Shown: positions 30,648 to 43,537, numbered from the stretch's first letter. The stretch: 64,000 nucleotides of DNA from Saccharum officinarum (GCA_020631735.1 CM036191.1:36687335-36751334), one strand, 5' to 3'. Translations and numbers: made by a program. Notes: generated by a model from the sequence alone, not told the origin.

Positions 30648-32972
30648 ACCCTAGCCATAACCTATACCATGCTAACCCTGTTAAATCTGCTAGCCTACAC
30701 TAACCTAACCACATAACCGATAAACCATAGACCCTTTGTATGTACATATGCGTATGCGTACGTACCGCTAACCCTAGCCTAGCCCCTGAACCTCCTCGTG
30801 GACCTGTAGGAGCCGGTCAGGTCATTTTATGATGACTTGGTGAAGCTTTCTCTTTCAGGTTCACATAATAGTGAAAGACAGTAATGTGGTCTGGTTTTCG
30901 CTAGATAACGACACCACTCTAACAGGGCCCGTAGGAACCATATCTTGCTAGATGTATCTCTCTCCATCCAACCCTTCTTTAGGTTGACATAGTGGTGATA
31001 GCCATAGCAGAGTGGCAGCGAAAAATCTGGAGACGACACGGATGCAGGGTGATCTTCCCTTTTCCAGGTCGGCGTGGATTGCTAACTGATGTTCCCTACT
31101 ACAATCTTTTAGGCCAAGTTCTCCCCCTAACTTCTATACCTACTGATGTCGTATCATTCGGGTTCTTGCTGGGATGAGTTTAGGTAGCCTATTTTAGGTA
31201 GTGCTGCTGAGCAAACCACGAAATATAGGATATGAAAATAGGTAGCACCCTAAATAGAGAAGTAGGGGGTGTGTTTTAGGTAGCATTGCTGGGATGCTCT
31301 TATAAGCCATCCGCAGCAGGTTAGGACTTTACCTATCGTAGTGGAGAAATTTGTACACCTCTGCAGAGTTTTATTGAATCTATTCGAACCCCCTACTTCC
31401 TTGGAATACTCAACCTCTAGAATGGAGTCCATATGATTAGATTCTTTTATAAAATGAAACTGTATGGTAAGTTATAAATTGAACTATAGGTAACATGAAA
31501 TTAAGTAAACCCTAACTAGAGAAGTAGGGGGTGTGTTTTAGGTAGCCGTCCTCTAGATGCTCTAATCCCACTCCAACTACTGTACCTATCTCCTCTACGC
31601 CTCGCCACCGTGCCTCCTCTCTCCTCTGTCCCCTCGCTCAGGCCGGGCGGACACCGACGCGCGACGCCACGCCACGCCGAGCTCGAGCACACACACACAC
31701 GACCCCTGCCTCGATCTGCGACGGCTGCCGGCCGAAGATGCCTCATCTCCTTCCTTCCCTCTCTGCGCCGAAGCCGAAGCCGAAGCCACTGTAGCCGAAC
31801 GCCGCGTCCGCTGTGCGCTACTCCTCTCTCTCTCGATTCGCCGGAGCGGAGCACCCCAACCGCCGCTCTGCTCCCGCCCCTCTGCTCTCCCTGCCGGCCG
31901 CGCAGCAGCTCTGGCCCTGCTCTCCTCTCTCTCTCTCTCTTTCTTTCCCTCTGTCCGCTCCTACTGAACGAGAAGAGGACGGGACAAGACAAAGCCGTCC
32001 CGGCCACGTCAGTCCACCCAATGGCAGCACGCCACCCCAGCTGGTGGGCCCCGCGTGTCATGGACAGTGCTCCACCCCTTCTCTTCCCATTCCAACACAG
32101 ACCCGGTTCACACAGACCAAATGAGAGAGAGAATGAGCAGGTGCACGAAACAGTATGAACCCGGTGCACGGTACAGTGCCGACCAGTAGCTGCCACTAGG
32201 GCCCATACGTCAGCCTCACGGGCAGGAAGAGACTGCTAGGCGCACCCGAGGAAATCTACGCGGAAGGTTATGAAACTATTTTCCCTCTCCCGAAATATTC
32301 CCACAAAATTCCTATAATCACTAGGTGCATTTTAGAGCCTACGCAAACTCTTCCACCCCACTTTCCACTCCCCAAAATTCCTAGAATATTTTTTCATACG
32401 CCTTTCTCCGCCAACCCAAGAAAATTCATGGCTTTCCCGTTTCCCCTCCAAATCCATTTATTCTCCCACCAAAAATCTTCTAAAACCAATTCCTACACAC
32501 CCATACCCTTTTCAATATTTTTGGTGCCCATTTAAATTCTACATGGTTTCACTCGATAAAACCTACAGTGATAGGCTATCCACTATTAGTGTTGCTTCAG
32601 ACCGTAGCTTGAACTGTCAGTGATAGTTTGCTTTGGATAAAAAAAAATTATAACTTTTTCATGTGAAATCGGATCAAGATAAACTATATATCAAAATTGA
32701 AGAGTTTAAAGATATGTAGAACTTTACAGTTCACAACCTTTTAATTTGATATGGTTTACATGTCCAATATTCAATATAAGTTCATGGGTCATCAACTTAG
32801 TTAACAACTTAGTCAACATCAAAGTTGTAGTACTCGACGATATCTACAACTTAGTTAACAACTTTTTCATTTGAGATTGTTAGTGTGTCATGTTGTTTAG
32901 CTGGTATGAACGCTTGAGGAAACCTGAACGCTAACGACCTGAGTTTGAATCATGGTTCCAACCCAACAGTAA
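30648..32972. other. Intergenic DNA, no confirmed gene
   Basis: 30648-31170 has scattered CTAACC words. AGAGAAGTAGGGGGTGTGTTTTAGGTAGC occurs at about 31257 and 31520, suggesting MITE termini. 31560-32160 is GC-rich with (GAAGCC)n at 31770 and (CT)n at 31925, but its frames match nothing known. 32550-32650 has CAGTGATAG words like those at CACTA ends. Confidence 0.4.
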
Positions 32973-33167
32973 GGTCAGTCTCAATGAGAGTTTCGTAGAG
33001 TTTTATAGACATTAAATATGCTGATATGACACTGTATTGATGAAGAGAGAGATGATGAAAGTTTTATGAGAGTAGAGAGAGTTTCATGAGGATGAAACTC
33101 TTCTGCACCGTTTTCAAAATATGAGTATGTTGAAAACTGAGTCATGAAACCCCCATTAAAAGTGGTC
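32973..33167. mobile_element. Tourist-like MITE
   Basis: Diverged inverted ends GGTCAGTCTCAATGAGAGTT and AACCCCCATTAAAAGTGGTC, with TAA on both sides (32970-32972, 33168-33170). No coding. Confidence 0.6.
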
Positions 33168-33663
33168 TAATTGGCAGTTCAGACGTAGTGTTCGAGTGCC
33201 AGCAAGGGATAGCAACTCACCGAGCCCCATAGGCGCGGACCCTGATGGATAGATGCGGTCGCACAAATATTAAGACCCTGCCTACTGTTGTCATCGGTCC
33301 TGACCAACCATATCTGTCTCTACCAGCTGGACTTGCTATGCTGTCTCCGCCAACCGTGGCACCGCCGTGCTCCCATGGCTCTCACCAGGCGTGCTGCCAG
33401 CCTCCAACATCGTGCCACCAAGTGCCGCAGGACTGGTCGGCAAGCACCCAAATGACGGTCACTGCAACTGCAAGCCGCACTTCCGTCGGTGTTGAGATAG
33501 AGAATGAAGAGGAACAGCAACAATCGTGCAAATGGCAAATGATACCGTTGATGATAAGGCTCAAGTCGTCAGAAGACTTAATTCGCACATGTGCTCATGC
33601 AGTCAGTTGGTGATATCTATATCTATATTTATATCTACATATATATCTATATCTAAATCTAAA
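33168..33663. other. Intergenic stretch with an unassigned 122-codon frame
   Basis: Plus-strand frame 33245-33613 (Thr/Ser/Pro-rich, then EIENEEEQQQ) matches no family I recognise. A (TATATC/TAAATC)n tract at 33613-33665 precedes the Helitron. Confidence 0.35.
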
Positions 33664-34579
33664 TCTAATATTAAAGAGCGAAGCGTCTTTTGCAACCATT
33701 TTTTATTCGAATACCCTACATTTTTGTTTGTGACCCCTATGTTTGATTTTTGTTCCGTGTCAGGTCGTGTTTCACTCTGCTCGGGTGGACCACTCGTTGA
33801 GCCTTCGTTTTCTGTCCCATGTCACGTCTGTTCTCTTTTTCTGCCACTCTTCTTTTTTTCCTGTTTGTCTCATCCATCCATTTTTTTTTTCTATTTTTAG
33901 CTCGTGTTGCGTCCGTTCCTTTTGTTTGTCGTTCTTCTTCTTCTTTCTGTTTGAATCCTCCGTTTGATCTTTATTTCTCAAGTACCTCCCGTTTTCTCTT
34001 ATAAAAAGATAAAAAAACTATATAGTCTAGTGTTTTTTTATTTATGCTTTATTAGATGACGATGGTGTGTAAGATTGGACTATGTATTCCAATATACCTA
34101 GAATAGCATGTTGTTAACATTAGTTGGGTTCTAATGTTAAAAAGGACCATGACATTAAAATCCATTTTATTCCTTAGTACGTTGTGTTCTCTATTATCAA
34201 TTTTTTATTCATTAGTAAATTGTACTTTTATATTACATCCCATGTTGATTTTAAATATTCAAACTTTCACGTACAGATTCAGGTTCACTTGCTAATGTAG
34301 ATGATAAGATGGGGTAGAAATAAACCAAATAATTGTCTATAATTATGTACTTATTTTGTACCACACCATGCTTTTATCATGTTTGTTGTACATTGAGATA
34401 CCTGGGTTTCTTCCATCCGTTTCTTTACTTAGCGAACTGCCATCATGCACTGTCTTTGGTACGTGATCCAGATTCTTTAGTCGAGCTCAACGGGTTAGAA
34501 CAACTTACATTTAGCGATAATATGTAGTTTAATTCCAAAACATATTAGATTTCGTGCAATGTATGGGCAAATTTGCTAG
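33664..34579 (+). mobile_element. Non-autonomous Helitron (0.9 kb)
   Basis: Starts A|TCTAATATTAAAGAGCGAAG. Ends with a decayed hairpin (TCGTGCAATGTATGGG), eight bases, then CTAG at 34576-34579 followed by T. Insertion is between A and T. T-rich interior, no protein domains. Confidence 0.65.
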
Positions 34580-35547
34580 TCAACACAAAAGTTTATTTGT
34601 TTGTCATCTTCGTCTGCCAATTTCTTTGGCCTTCTAATATGTGGGGCCAAACAGAAACCTTGTCGCCCGCAATGGTCCAAAATCAAATCAAATCAAATTA
34701 TAACTGAATCGAATTTAATGGATCAAATGGAAAATTGCGGTAATGGAACCATATATATAGCACCCAAAATGGAAACACGCAATCGAGGTACAAGACAAGA
34801 TGATGTTGGTGTGGAACAGTGCACAGGGATCGAGGTGTTGAGCAACATATGAAAGCGCAGATAAGAAACTTCCAACCTGTGAGGAGATGACGGGTCTCCC
34901 CTACGGAAAATCAGAACCACAACCATTTGGCCCACCATAGTTATCATGAGCCATCCAAACATGCATTGAGATCCTCCGCCGCCGCCCTTAGCCTCCAGCT
35001 CCAGCCTAGGCCTCCCGCGCCCCTGTGCTGCCCCGGCTCTGCCTAGAATCTCTGCCGCGTGGGCATCTCCCTGGCCTCCTGCGCCCCCTCGCCGCCCCCG
35101 CCTCCGGCCCTGGTCTCCGCTGAAGCTGCCGAAACAACCTACACGAGCCACGGGGCAACATCTCCACTACCCAGGAGTATAGCAAAGATAGACACAAATC
35201 GAGGATCCATTGGCCGTCTAGGCATGGATGAGTTCACTCCTAACCTATCTGGAGGCGATTGGCCTCCATCGACACTGGATGAGAGTAAGCTTAAGATAGA
35301 GCGTGGTTGAGACACCGTTCCATGTCCTCTTGCCACCACATATCGAGATATGCTTAACAAAAGATTAAGTGATTAGCAATACTATTTTGTGAACTACTTA
35401 GGCTAGTTAGACACCATATCTTGCATTAGGCTTAGGCTTAGCATTTAGTGAGGTTTGCACACCTGCATGTGCCTCGATCTCCTCCCTCGCCCCCACGGCC
35501 TCACCTGCCTGCTCGCCTTATGACTGCCTTTCTCCCCTGCCCACCCT
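34580..35547. other. Exon-like but unassigned region
   Basis: Minus-strand frame 35151-34723 begins in a Gly/Arg-rich stretch and has a hydrophobic segment (CMFGWLMITMVGQMVVVLIF). It may be a captured membrane-protein exon; no family recognised. A plus-strand frame at 35059-35310 is also unassigned. Confidence 0.3.
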
Positions 35548-36689
35548 GGAGGTGTGTGAGCTTCATGATCTAGGCTTTGAAGGGGATGTCTTTACTTGGA
35601 GAAACAAGCAGACAATGAGAAATACACATATAAGAGAATGCCTAGAAAGGGCGGTTGCAAATTTTGAGTGGCTAGAAAGTTTCCCGTTGGTCCATGTGAA
35701 GAATGGTGACCCGTTTCATAGTGATCATACACCTGTGGTGATCTCAACGGAGGAGGAGCATGTAGGGATGTCGGGCCTCTAATTTAGGGTCCTCTATGCA
35801 TCATGTATCAGTCCTTGGATCAGTAGCCAATACACACAATTCGAACTAGATTGATATAAAAACCATACTTTTATTGCTAATGGAGAAATATATTACATGG
35901 TTCGGGTTATATAGCTTGGGCCACTGGCCTTACATCGTATATCAGAGATCTAAGACAGCGGTCCTATGACAACGTGGCTCCATTCCTATAGATAACTTGG
36001 AGTGCGGATGTAACCCTAGACTTATTCCTCTAGGGTACTCCCAGTCGTCGTAGTCTTAGCGCAGTTCCTTTGTGTAGTCACACGGCTCCGTCTTTGGGTG
36101 TCCTCCTGATTTCCTGTCTTGGCGTAGTCCTTGGTACCTCCATTCTTGGATATACTCCTATAGCTTCATTCCTAAAAACATAGAGTGGAGGGGGTTGAGT
36201 ACATACATACTCAACAAGCCCTAAACTTTTGGGTGGAGGAGAGGTGGAAGGGAAAGGCTATATGGTGGTGGTTAAAGTGGTTATGGTAAAAGTGATAGGG
36301 TAAAGTAATTATAATTATAGGTTGGACCCTGGCAGAGTATTACCATTCTCACCAGTATCATTGCTTAATTATGGTTACTAAATTTGTAAAAAATACATCT
36401 TACTAGATCATCATGGCCGTAGAAGTCTAATCATAGTGTCCCCTCCTAGCATCTGCACATTCCAAGGACGTGGCTATTCGAATAGATTCAAGAAAACTCT
36501 GCATAGGTTGTACAAATTTCCCCACATGATAGGCACAATCCAACACCATCGCGATTGGCTGTAACAGGCCTAACGAGATCCCGTACCTGCTTGGGTGCTA
36601 CCCTAGATGTTCATATAGTCCTACCATGGCTTCTTAGGGTTGGAAAACAATGTGGAAGATCACTTAGCATCCACACCAAACAACGTGGA

Positions 36690-36900
36690 AGATCACATAG
36701 CATCCACGCCTGAGTTATTTTCCATATCATGGGCTCAAACGCGGCCAAAACAATAATCATGGGCTTATACCGGCCATTCATATCGTAACTTGGCTTGTAC
36801 CCAGCCAATCATAACATGGCTCGTACCCAGCCAATCATATAACAACATGGCTTGTACCCGGCCATTCATACAATAACATGGGCTCGGACGTGGCCAAAAT
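36690..36900. repeat. Minisatellite in the solo LTR
   Basis: About six imperfect units of 28-45 bases around AACATGGCTTGTACCCGGCC / AATCATA, plus a duplicated GTGGAAGATCAC.TAGCATCCA just before it. Confidence 0.7.
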
Positions 36901-38667
36901 AGTCCAAGGGCTTAACGTGGAAGCTCACTTAGCAACCATGCCAACCGGGCCACAGAAGATCACCTAGCATCCATGCCTGCTCCTGATATTCTGCTACCAA
37001 CACAGGCCTCCTAGTAAGATCTATACTTCTATCCAACGGGGTGTGAGATCAAGTCTACCCATATAGAAATGTAGTTGTACGTAATATCTCACTAGGCGAG
37101 AGAGGCTATGAACTGGTCCTTACGTGACCAAGGCGAGTATCTCCCACAGGAACCCTCACCAGGCGTTCTTGCCAAGGTAATCTATCCCCACATAAATTAC
37201 CCCACTCACCCCTTGTCGGGGTTTAGTCAGGTTTTACCAGTTCAAGTTCCATAATTATTATCATCAGGTTTATAGATCTCATATCAAGGTAACCATTACC
37301 TCATTATCATTAATCTTATTATCATAATTAATTTATAAGGGGTACAAGTAATATTGGTTGAGTTTATTAATTGGTGGAGATGGATGGTGGAGGGTTTATG
37401 GTGGAGGCTAGAAAATATGGTGGTGGTGGAAGGGAGCGATTAAGAGATGGCATGAAATGTAGAAGGGAGGAAAAAGGTGGGTGTTAGGACTTGTCTCCGT
37501 TCGCTGACGAGTATATCCAAGGCTTTCGATCCTGCGTGCTTCTTGTTCCTATGTCCTGGTGTAGCCATGCTCCTGGGATCCATCGGGTCGTCTCCACGTC
37601 TTCTATCCCACGGGGTCTAGCATCGACAAGCAAGAACACAAACACGGAAAATAACACGCAAGGCATATAAAACAAGCATGAGCAAACAAAGGAAAGAAAC
37701 GATCCTAAACATGTTGGTCCTATTTGGTGAGGGGTTGCTATCTAGGGCTATCACTGTTACGTCAATCTAAAGTAAGGTTGGATAGAGGTATTCCATCCTA
37801 GGGCTTCTACGGGTTAAGTTAGTGTGGGTGGTTGGTTTGGCGAAAAACCAGACCACATTATCATATTCCAATATTACGTGATCATGAAAGAGAAAACCTG
37901 ACCAAGTCATCATAGATGACCTGGCTAGTCTCCACAGGTCCACCGGGTTAGTGACACATACACACATGCACATGTATGTGCCTTGGGTTAGTCAGGTTAG
38001 AGAAAGGTGAAGAATAAAGTTAGCCATACATAAACGTATACCCAGGTATTGAGCATTGCTATGTATGTAGGAATATCCTATTATTCTATGTGACTGGATA
38101 CAGATATATATTCGGGTATGTGTCACGGTACAGGCACATACGCGAATATATGGGTTAACTACTACTATGGTGGAGGGCGCTAACTAACAGATGCAACTAT
38201 AGGGTCGAATATAACTAAAGTAAAGGAAAAGCAATCATATCTAGAATTTAAATGGACACCAAAATTAGGAAAAAAGGCATTTTAATATATAGGGTTTTAT
38301 TTTAGAAGATTTATGGTGCAATAATTACGGGTTTCGGAATTAAAACGGTGAAGATAAAAATTATTGAAGTTTACCGATTAATCGTGAATGGAAAGGATCT
38401 TGCAAATTATTTCTACAATTTTAGTTAATGAAAAAGCAGTGGCAAATATATAGATATGCTCTATAGTGACTCTAGTTTATTTACAAATTTTCTAGGAATT
38501 TTTCTATAACTAAAAGGCTTAGTTTATTTACAAATATCCCCATGTGTAATAGTAACCCAACTATCGTAAATATGTATTGACATTGTTGTAAATTAGTATA
38601 TAAAATTATCGTAAATAGAGGTGACTATAAAATAACTTATTTTGTAGCTAGCTATAGAGTATACTCT

Positions 38668-38675
<8 letters not shown>

Positions 38676-38752
<77 letters not shown>
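38676..38752. repeat. (TA)n microsatellite
   Basis: About 38 AT units, inside the solo LTR. Confidence 0.95.
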
Positions 38753-38755
<3 letters not shown>

Positions 38756-39665
38756 TGTATTTCCAGGCAAAGAAATTAACTAGCATATAATTGGGAGGAC
38801 AAATTAGCCATATATATGTATACATGCATATGACGTATTACTAATTGAAGAATGCAATACTAGTATTCAAAATATATTCTAGTATAACTAAATATTATAT
38901 ATATTCTATTATAATCATGATAGAAATGAAAGGCAAGGATTTCATATAGAAATTAACTAGCATTAGGGATAACAATTATATCTATAATCTATTAATATGA
39001 TGGCTATAATTAATTAAGCAGAGGAGGTGACAAAACATTGTTTATATTTATGATGCATTATCTACTGCTTATAATATAAAGAGAGGTACTAAATAATTCA
39101 AGGATGCAATTGATAATTAAGAGAAGTTATTTTGGTGCCGCAAATAAATTCTAGAAGACAAACGTACACGCAAGCGATCAAGCATTCCAATGAAACAAGC
39201 ATTTAATCAATCACACAAGCAAACAATTCAAACGTTCTACACTAAATGCATATGATGAATTTTGATGCAGGGTTTTGGAGAAGCATTTTCTTTTAAAATG
39301 GTTTTGCGGGAAAATAAACTAATCAAGTTATGATTTGTTGTAAATTTTAAAAAGTTCAAATTTTCAGTGATTTTTAAGATGATACAAGAACACGGGTGTT
39401 ACAAGGGAGGAGGCAAAACCCTCATGGGTCTTTTAAATTTGAAGCTAATTGGTTGCAAGAGGAGTTCAGGCATGTTGTTGAGGAAGGATGGGAGCGCCAA
39501 GGTGAATGAGGTGGCGGCTAGCTTACAGGATTGAAATCATAATGTGCTTGGTGATTTAGAAAAGAGACTTAAGAATGCGAAGAAGGAGCTGGAGAAGTGG
39601 CGTCGTGCTCCTTTGAGTGATTTGGCAGTGGGAAAGGAAGCTGTGTGAAATTTCAAAGTTGGTAG

Positions 39666-39860
39666 GCTCTATTAGCAGTCATTTTCAGAGGAAAGATGTC
39701 CACCTATGGGAATCCATTAGAAGAGGTGACCATCTTAGAACGTCTGTCTCCGCTAATAATCAATTAACAAAGGTGGAATGTTTGCCTCTAAAAAAAATTA
39801 ACAGAGGCGGATGTTTCCCTAAGTAGGTGGTGTTGTTAACCAGGCCTAAAATCCTTTCTA
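39666..39860. mobile_element. CACTA-like subterminal remnant
   Basis: Words such as AATAATCAATTAACAAAGG and ATTAACAGAGGCGGATG match, in reverse, the array at 53522-53990. This is an old insertion in the F-box 3' flank. Confidence 0.4.
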
Positions 39861-40776
39861 TAGTAGCAAAAAAAGTCGTCTAAAAAATAGTAAGACAAAA
39901 GTTTATCTAAAATATGGAAATAGAAGTTCTTCTTGACCAATTAAATTGAAAGGACTCAAAGGAAAAATAAACTAGATTGATATCATGAAAAGTGACAGCA
40001 GAATTATTCAAAAGGACAAAAAGTCGACCACTAACACATGACTGCTGCTAATCTCCAAATAAGCAGGGCGTATACACAAATGATTCGCGAATCCCACAAT
40101 TGTCGGCTAGGTGCACTGTTCCTAAATACTGAACCTTTGTGCTGTTCAAATGAAAAGCCACAGCATTACCATCGTCGCTACACAAGAAGATAACCTCCTT
40201 GTAGGGGTGAAACCCAAGGAATTTGACATATGGGAGAATCTCATGTTTGTCATCTGAAATGTTGACAATGTTGTCGTCGTCGGAGTTCCAGCAAACATTC
40301 TGTTCTAGTGATACATCTTGGTTCTTCCTTCCATTATCAAGATCGAACATCCAATACTTCGGTTCGAGATCTAAAATCCAATATTTTGGTTCGCCGAATG
40401 TATTGTTTTCCAGCCACCAAAAGTATGTATTGATCTTGAGGTTGCTTTGATCCTTTGGCACCCACTCCATATGACCTCCGGATTCGCTGAGGGCCCAAAC
40501 TCTAAGTATCACGTCCAAACCGTTTTCAGCAATAGCAGCAATGTACACCCCTTTCTTGGATCTTCCTAGAAAAGTCCGTACATCGTCGATCTTGCACTCG
40601 GCAAGTTCTATCGGCGATTTGATCACTCTGTACTTATCATCCAGCAAGGAAACCTGCAAAAATAACACACACCCATACATATATATTATAGATAAAAAAA
40701 TTATTGTATAGATCGATATTTGGAAGAGTGGATTAAGCAATGGATCGGAGGTTGGAGAGTGATTTGTTTGTTTATT

Positions 40777-42550
40777 GGGTTTTTTTGATCTGTGCCATCG
40801 GAATTTTGCGACTTTGGAGTTATGCCATTACAATTCGTGTAATCCGAGAAATGCCATTACAATTCTTCAGCTTGTCGGTTGCTGCCATTCTCTACGTATC
40901 ACGCCTGATTGGGCCCACTGTCAGGTCAAGGGAGGCATACACAAGTTTCGTATGGACAAGGATGCCCCCGTCCGCAGTAGAAGGACGCCGTGGCTCCTCC
41001 CCGTCTGTTCGTCCTCACCAGACGCTGCTTCCCTCCTCTCTGTCTCCGTTCTCCATCTCCTCCAAGACCAAGAACCCTAACCCTAGAATCCATCCCCTGC
41101 CGTCCCTGGAGCCGCCATCCCCCACCGTCCCTGCTGCCATCCCTGGAACCTCCATCCCCCGCCGTCCCTGGAGCCTGGAACACGAGCGCGCCGTGGAGCC
41201 TCCATCCCCCACCGGAGCCTACACTACAGAGCAGCGGCACATCGACCAGAGAAGATGCAGGACCCCTGAAGACGACGTGGGGGGCCTTGGAGCATCTTTG
41301 CTATAGTGCTGCGGCGGAGATGGAGGATAGCAGGTATTGTCTGTGAATCTCTGTTCTGTGTTAGCATGTAATGTAATTTGATTTGTGCCTATGGATTTAC
41401 ACTTCGATTTGGGGTTCGATTTCATTGTTGGTAGGGATGGGTTCGTGATTGATGTTAAAGTTGAAGGTTTTGCATTTAAAGACACGGATGGTAGGAATTC
41501 ATACAGTTTGATCTCACCAACTAGGAGCTTCAAATCAAGCTGGACCATCTTCAATTCTCCACACGCTTGCTGGAACCCTTGAACAACAGGACCAGCAGGT
41601 TGTTGGACGACTTCAACAGCCCCATCTACATTGTGCCCAGAACCAATAGAACTCGCCAACAGATTGGCATGGTTATTGCGCAAGTAAAGCTCATATGCAT
41701 CCTCAAACCACCATTCACGACATTGGGGGCACTTGTAGTAGAAGTTGTTGTTCTTGCTCAGTCGCTTGACAACAGGGACCAAGCATTTGGGGCAGTCGAC
41801 AAGAGGGAGAGTCCTCCCCGGCTGTGAAGAGCTCGAAGCCGTGGTGGCCATTGGCACGGTGGCGGCTTTTGGGCACAATGGCAGCAGCTGCTGCGCACAA
41901 GGGAGGCAGAGAACATGGATCAGCAGCAAGTTCTTGGATGTGGCGGCATTTCACCGAACACCTTGCAGGCAGAGGAGGTGCTCACCAAGGATGAACCTTC
42001 TCCTGGCCGAGATGACGCATAGCGGCGAGCTCAACTCAGAGAAACAAGGTAGGAGGACGCCGCGGACGGAATCAGCAGGAGACGTGCCGACTTCGTCGAA
42101 CAAACCCGGCGGCGGGGTGCAGTCCACGGGCCACGGAGTCCACCGGCGCGGGCGCGGCTTGCGCGAGCAGTGAGGCCTTACACAAGGGCTACGCGAGGGT
42201 TTGCGCGAGGGCTCGCGTCGCTGAGGCGATGGGGCGGCGGCCGGAGCGGCGAGCTCGGGCGGGCGGGCGACGGCGTGATGACCAGAGGCAGAGGACGAAG
42301 TTGTGTCTGTGAGACAGACGGACGGAGAACGGACAGGGTGGCTTCTAATGTGGACGGAGGGGCACCGATGTCCATACGCAATGTGCGTATGCGTCCACAG
42401 GCCTGACAGTGGGCTTCCGATGGCGGTATACGTAGAGAATGGCACGAACCGACGAGCTGAAGAATTGTAATGGCATTTCTCGGATTACACGAATTGTAAT
42501 GGCATAACTCCAAAGTCGCAAAATTCCGATGGCACATATAAAAAAAACCC
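40777..42550. mobile_element. Pack-MULE (Mutator-like) in the intron of F-box C
   Basis: Terminal inverted repeats of about 100 bases begin GGGTTTTTTTGATCTGTGCC and GGGTTTTTTTTATATGTGCC; the next 60 bases (TTTTGCGACTTTGGAGTTAT...) match almost exactly. A perfect 9-base duplication TTGTTTATT flanks it (40768-40776 and 42551-42559), and copy B carries a single TTGTTTATT there. The length, TIR size and 9-base duplication are those of MULEs. No MURA transposase; it carries a zinc-finger gene fragment instead. Confidence 0.92.
41219..41851 (-). pseudogene. GRF-type zinc-finger protein fragment captured by the MULE
   Basis: From ATG at 41851 (MATTASSSSQPGRTLP) comes LVDCPKCLVPVVKRLSKNNN, then YYKCPQCREWWFEDAYELYL. 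This is a Cys2-Cys2 GRF-like zinc knuckle with the aromatic tail typical of plant GRF-domain proteins, many of them transposon-associated. A helical segment (GFQQACGELKMVQLDLKLLVGEIKLYEFLP) follows. The frame is open for about 210 codons, but the end (after 41400) looks like random read-through. It runs in the same direction as F-box C, so a transcript through the intron could include it. Whether the parent gene is a host gene or a transposon gene is unknown. Confidence 0.6.
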
Positions 42551-43437
42551 TTGTTTATTTACCTTGATACATATTCACCGTGGCAGTGTATGTAGAGTGC
42601 ACCCTGCCAATACGCAGCATAGCGGCATCGGGGCTCGACATGATGGGAGCCCCATTCGCTGATCAGCAAGTCCCCAGCCATCCCAGCTGCCTCGCCTTCT
42701 CGGACGAACACCTTCTCCGCCCACCTCCCGGTGCTCGACGAGAACTCATGCCACGTTGCCCATGCCGACGGCGGCCACTCCATCCGGCGGCATGCTTCGT
42801 CGTTCTCCATCTGCTTCCTCCCTGGCTCCACGGGGCACAAGAGCACCTTGTATTCCGGCGACACAAAAGGGTCGAACACGAGGAAGGCACGGCTGCTGCC
42901 CCAGCCCCAGGAACCGTAGCAGCAGCTGGCGCCAGCAGGGCACGGTGGCAGGCGTGCCGACCACCGCGTGGTGGGATTGCAGACGTGCAGCACCTTCCCG
43001 TGGCGGCTCTCCACGAGGACGAGACCATTGCAGTGATCCGCGACTTCGTGATAACTGTCGGGGTCTTCTCGCTCGATGAAATCAAACTTGCCGTCGATCC
43101 GGCGTGGGCCGCCGTCGGCCTCCGGAGGCGGCGCCGGAATCGGCGTCGGGCGGGACAAGAAGTGAGACCTGCCGTAGTCCTGGTAATTGATGAAGAGACC
43201 GCGCACCGAGTGCGGGAGCAGGCGTCGCAACCGGACCAGCAGCTGGCGCTCATCGATGAGGTCGCGCCACGCCAGCGAGCAAGTCGTCGGGTAGAGCCGC
43301 CGCCGCCCGCCGCCGCCTCCGTGTCCATGGACGAGACTGCATGCAATGCGACAGATGAGGCGCAACGACGTCACGAGATCTTGGGGGGCAGGGGCAAATA
43401 AATAAAGGAAACCGTCGATGTAGGGTTGGGCTTTGTT

Positions 43438-43537
43438 NNNNNNNNNNNNNNNNNNNNNNNNNNNNNNNNNNNNNNNNNNNNNNNNNNNNNNNNNNNNNNN
43501 NNNNNNNNNNNNNNNNNNNNNNNNNNNNNNNNNNNNN
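43438..43537. other. Scaffold gap (100 N)
   Basis: Exactly 100 N. It separates the F-box C promoter from the interior of a gypsy element whose 3' LTR should lie here but is missing, so sequence is certainly lost. Confidence 0.98.

Larger units (their letters stand above)
35769..39403 (-). mobile_element. Probable solo LTR (3.6 kb) with AGGGA target duplication
   Basis: On the minus strand it begins TGTAACACCCGTGTTC (39403), a common start of grass gypsy LTRs, and ends GAGGCCCGACA (35769). AGGGA flanks both sides (35764-35768, 39404-39408) and the interrupted LINE confirms the edges. No gag/pol and no internal second LTR are seen, so a solo LTR from recombination is likeliest; a LARD-type element cannot be excluded. 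It contains GTTGAGTATGTATGTACTCAA, as in Tekay/Del LTRs. Confidence 0.75.
35548..39665 (+). pseudogene. LINE ORF2 fragment (endonuclease end to pre-RT), split by an LTR
   Basis: Part 1 (35552-35768) reads CELHDLGFEGDVFTWRNKQ ... RAVANFEWLESFPLVHV ... SDHTPVVIS, the C-terminal half of the L1-type endonuclease with the catalytic SDH. Part 2 (39404-39665) continues as GLLNLKLIG ... LQEEFRHVVEEGW ... LGDLEKRLKNAKKELEKWR, the linker before reverse transcriptase. The two parts are contiguous once the 3.6-kb LTR and one AGGGA copy are removed. Neither the start of the endonuclease nor the RT domain is present. Confidence 0.75.
40048..43342 (-). pseudogene. F-box gene copy C, two exons, Pack-MULE in the intron
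   Basis: Exon 1 runs 43342 to 42563 and exon 2 runs 40653 to 40048. The start MQSRPWTRRRRRAAAALPDDLLAGV is followed by a 56-base deletion relative to A, which removes the rest of the F-box and shifts the frame. Then WRDLIDERQLLVRLRR ... GEYVSR is open, and exon 2 (SLLDDKYRVIKSPIELAEC ... FVYTPCLFGD) is fully open. One T is missing at the start of exon 2 relative to B, giving a second shift across the splice. The intron, 108 bases in B, here holds a 1.77-kb MULE. Not functional as an F-box protein. Confidence 0.8.

Noticed and set aside
27225..30790. CCCTAA-rich patches as interstitial telomere
   Set aside because: Only two consecutive units (AACCCTAACCCTA), the rest is degenerate CTAACC text; too short for a telomeric tract.
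42580..43401. A 273-codon plus-strand frame (and similar ones at 10701-11354 and, on the minus strand, 58225-59205)
   Set aside because: These are antisense shadows of GC-rich F-box first exons and recur in each copy for that reason.
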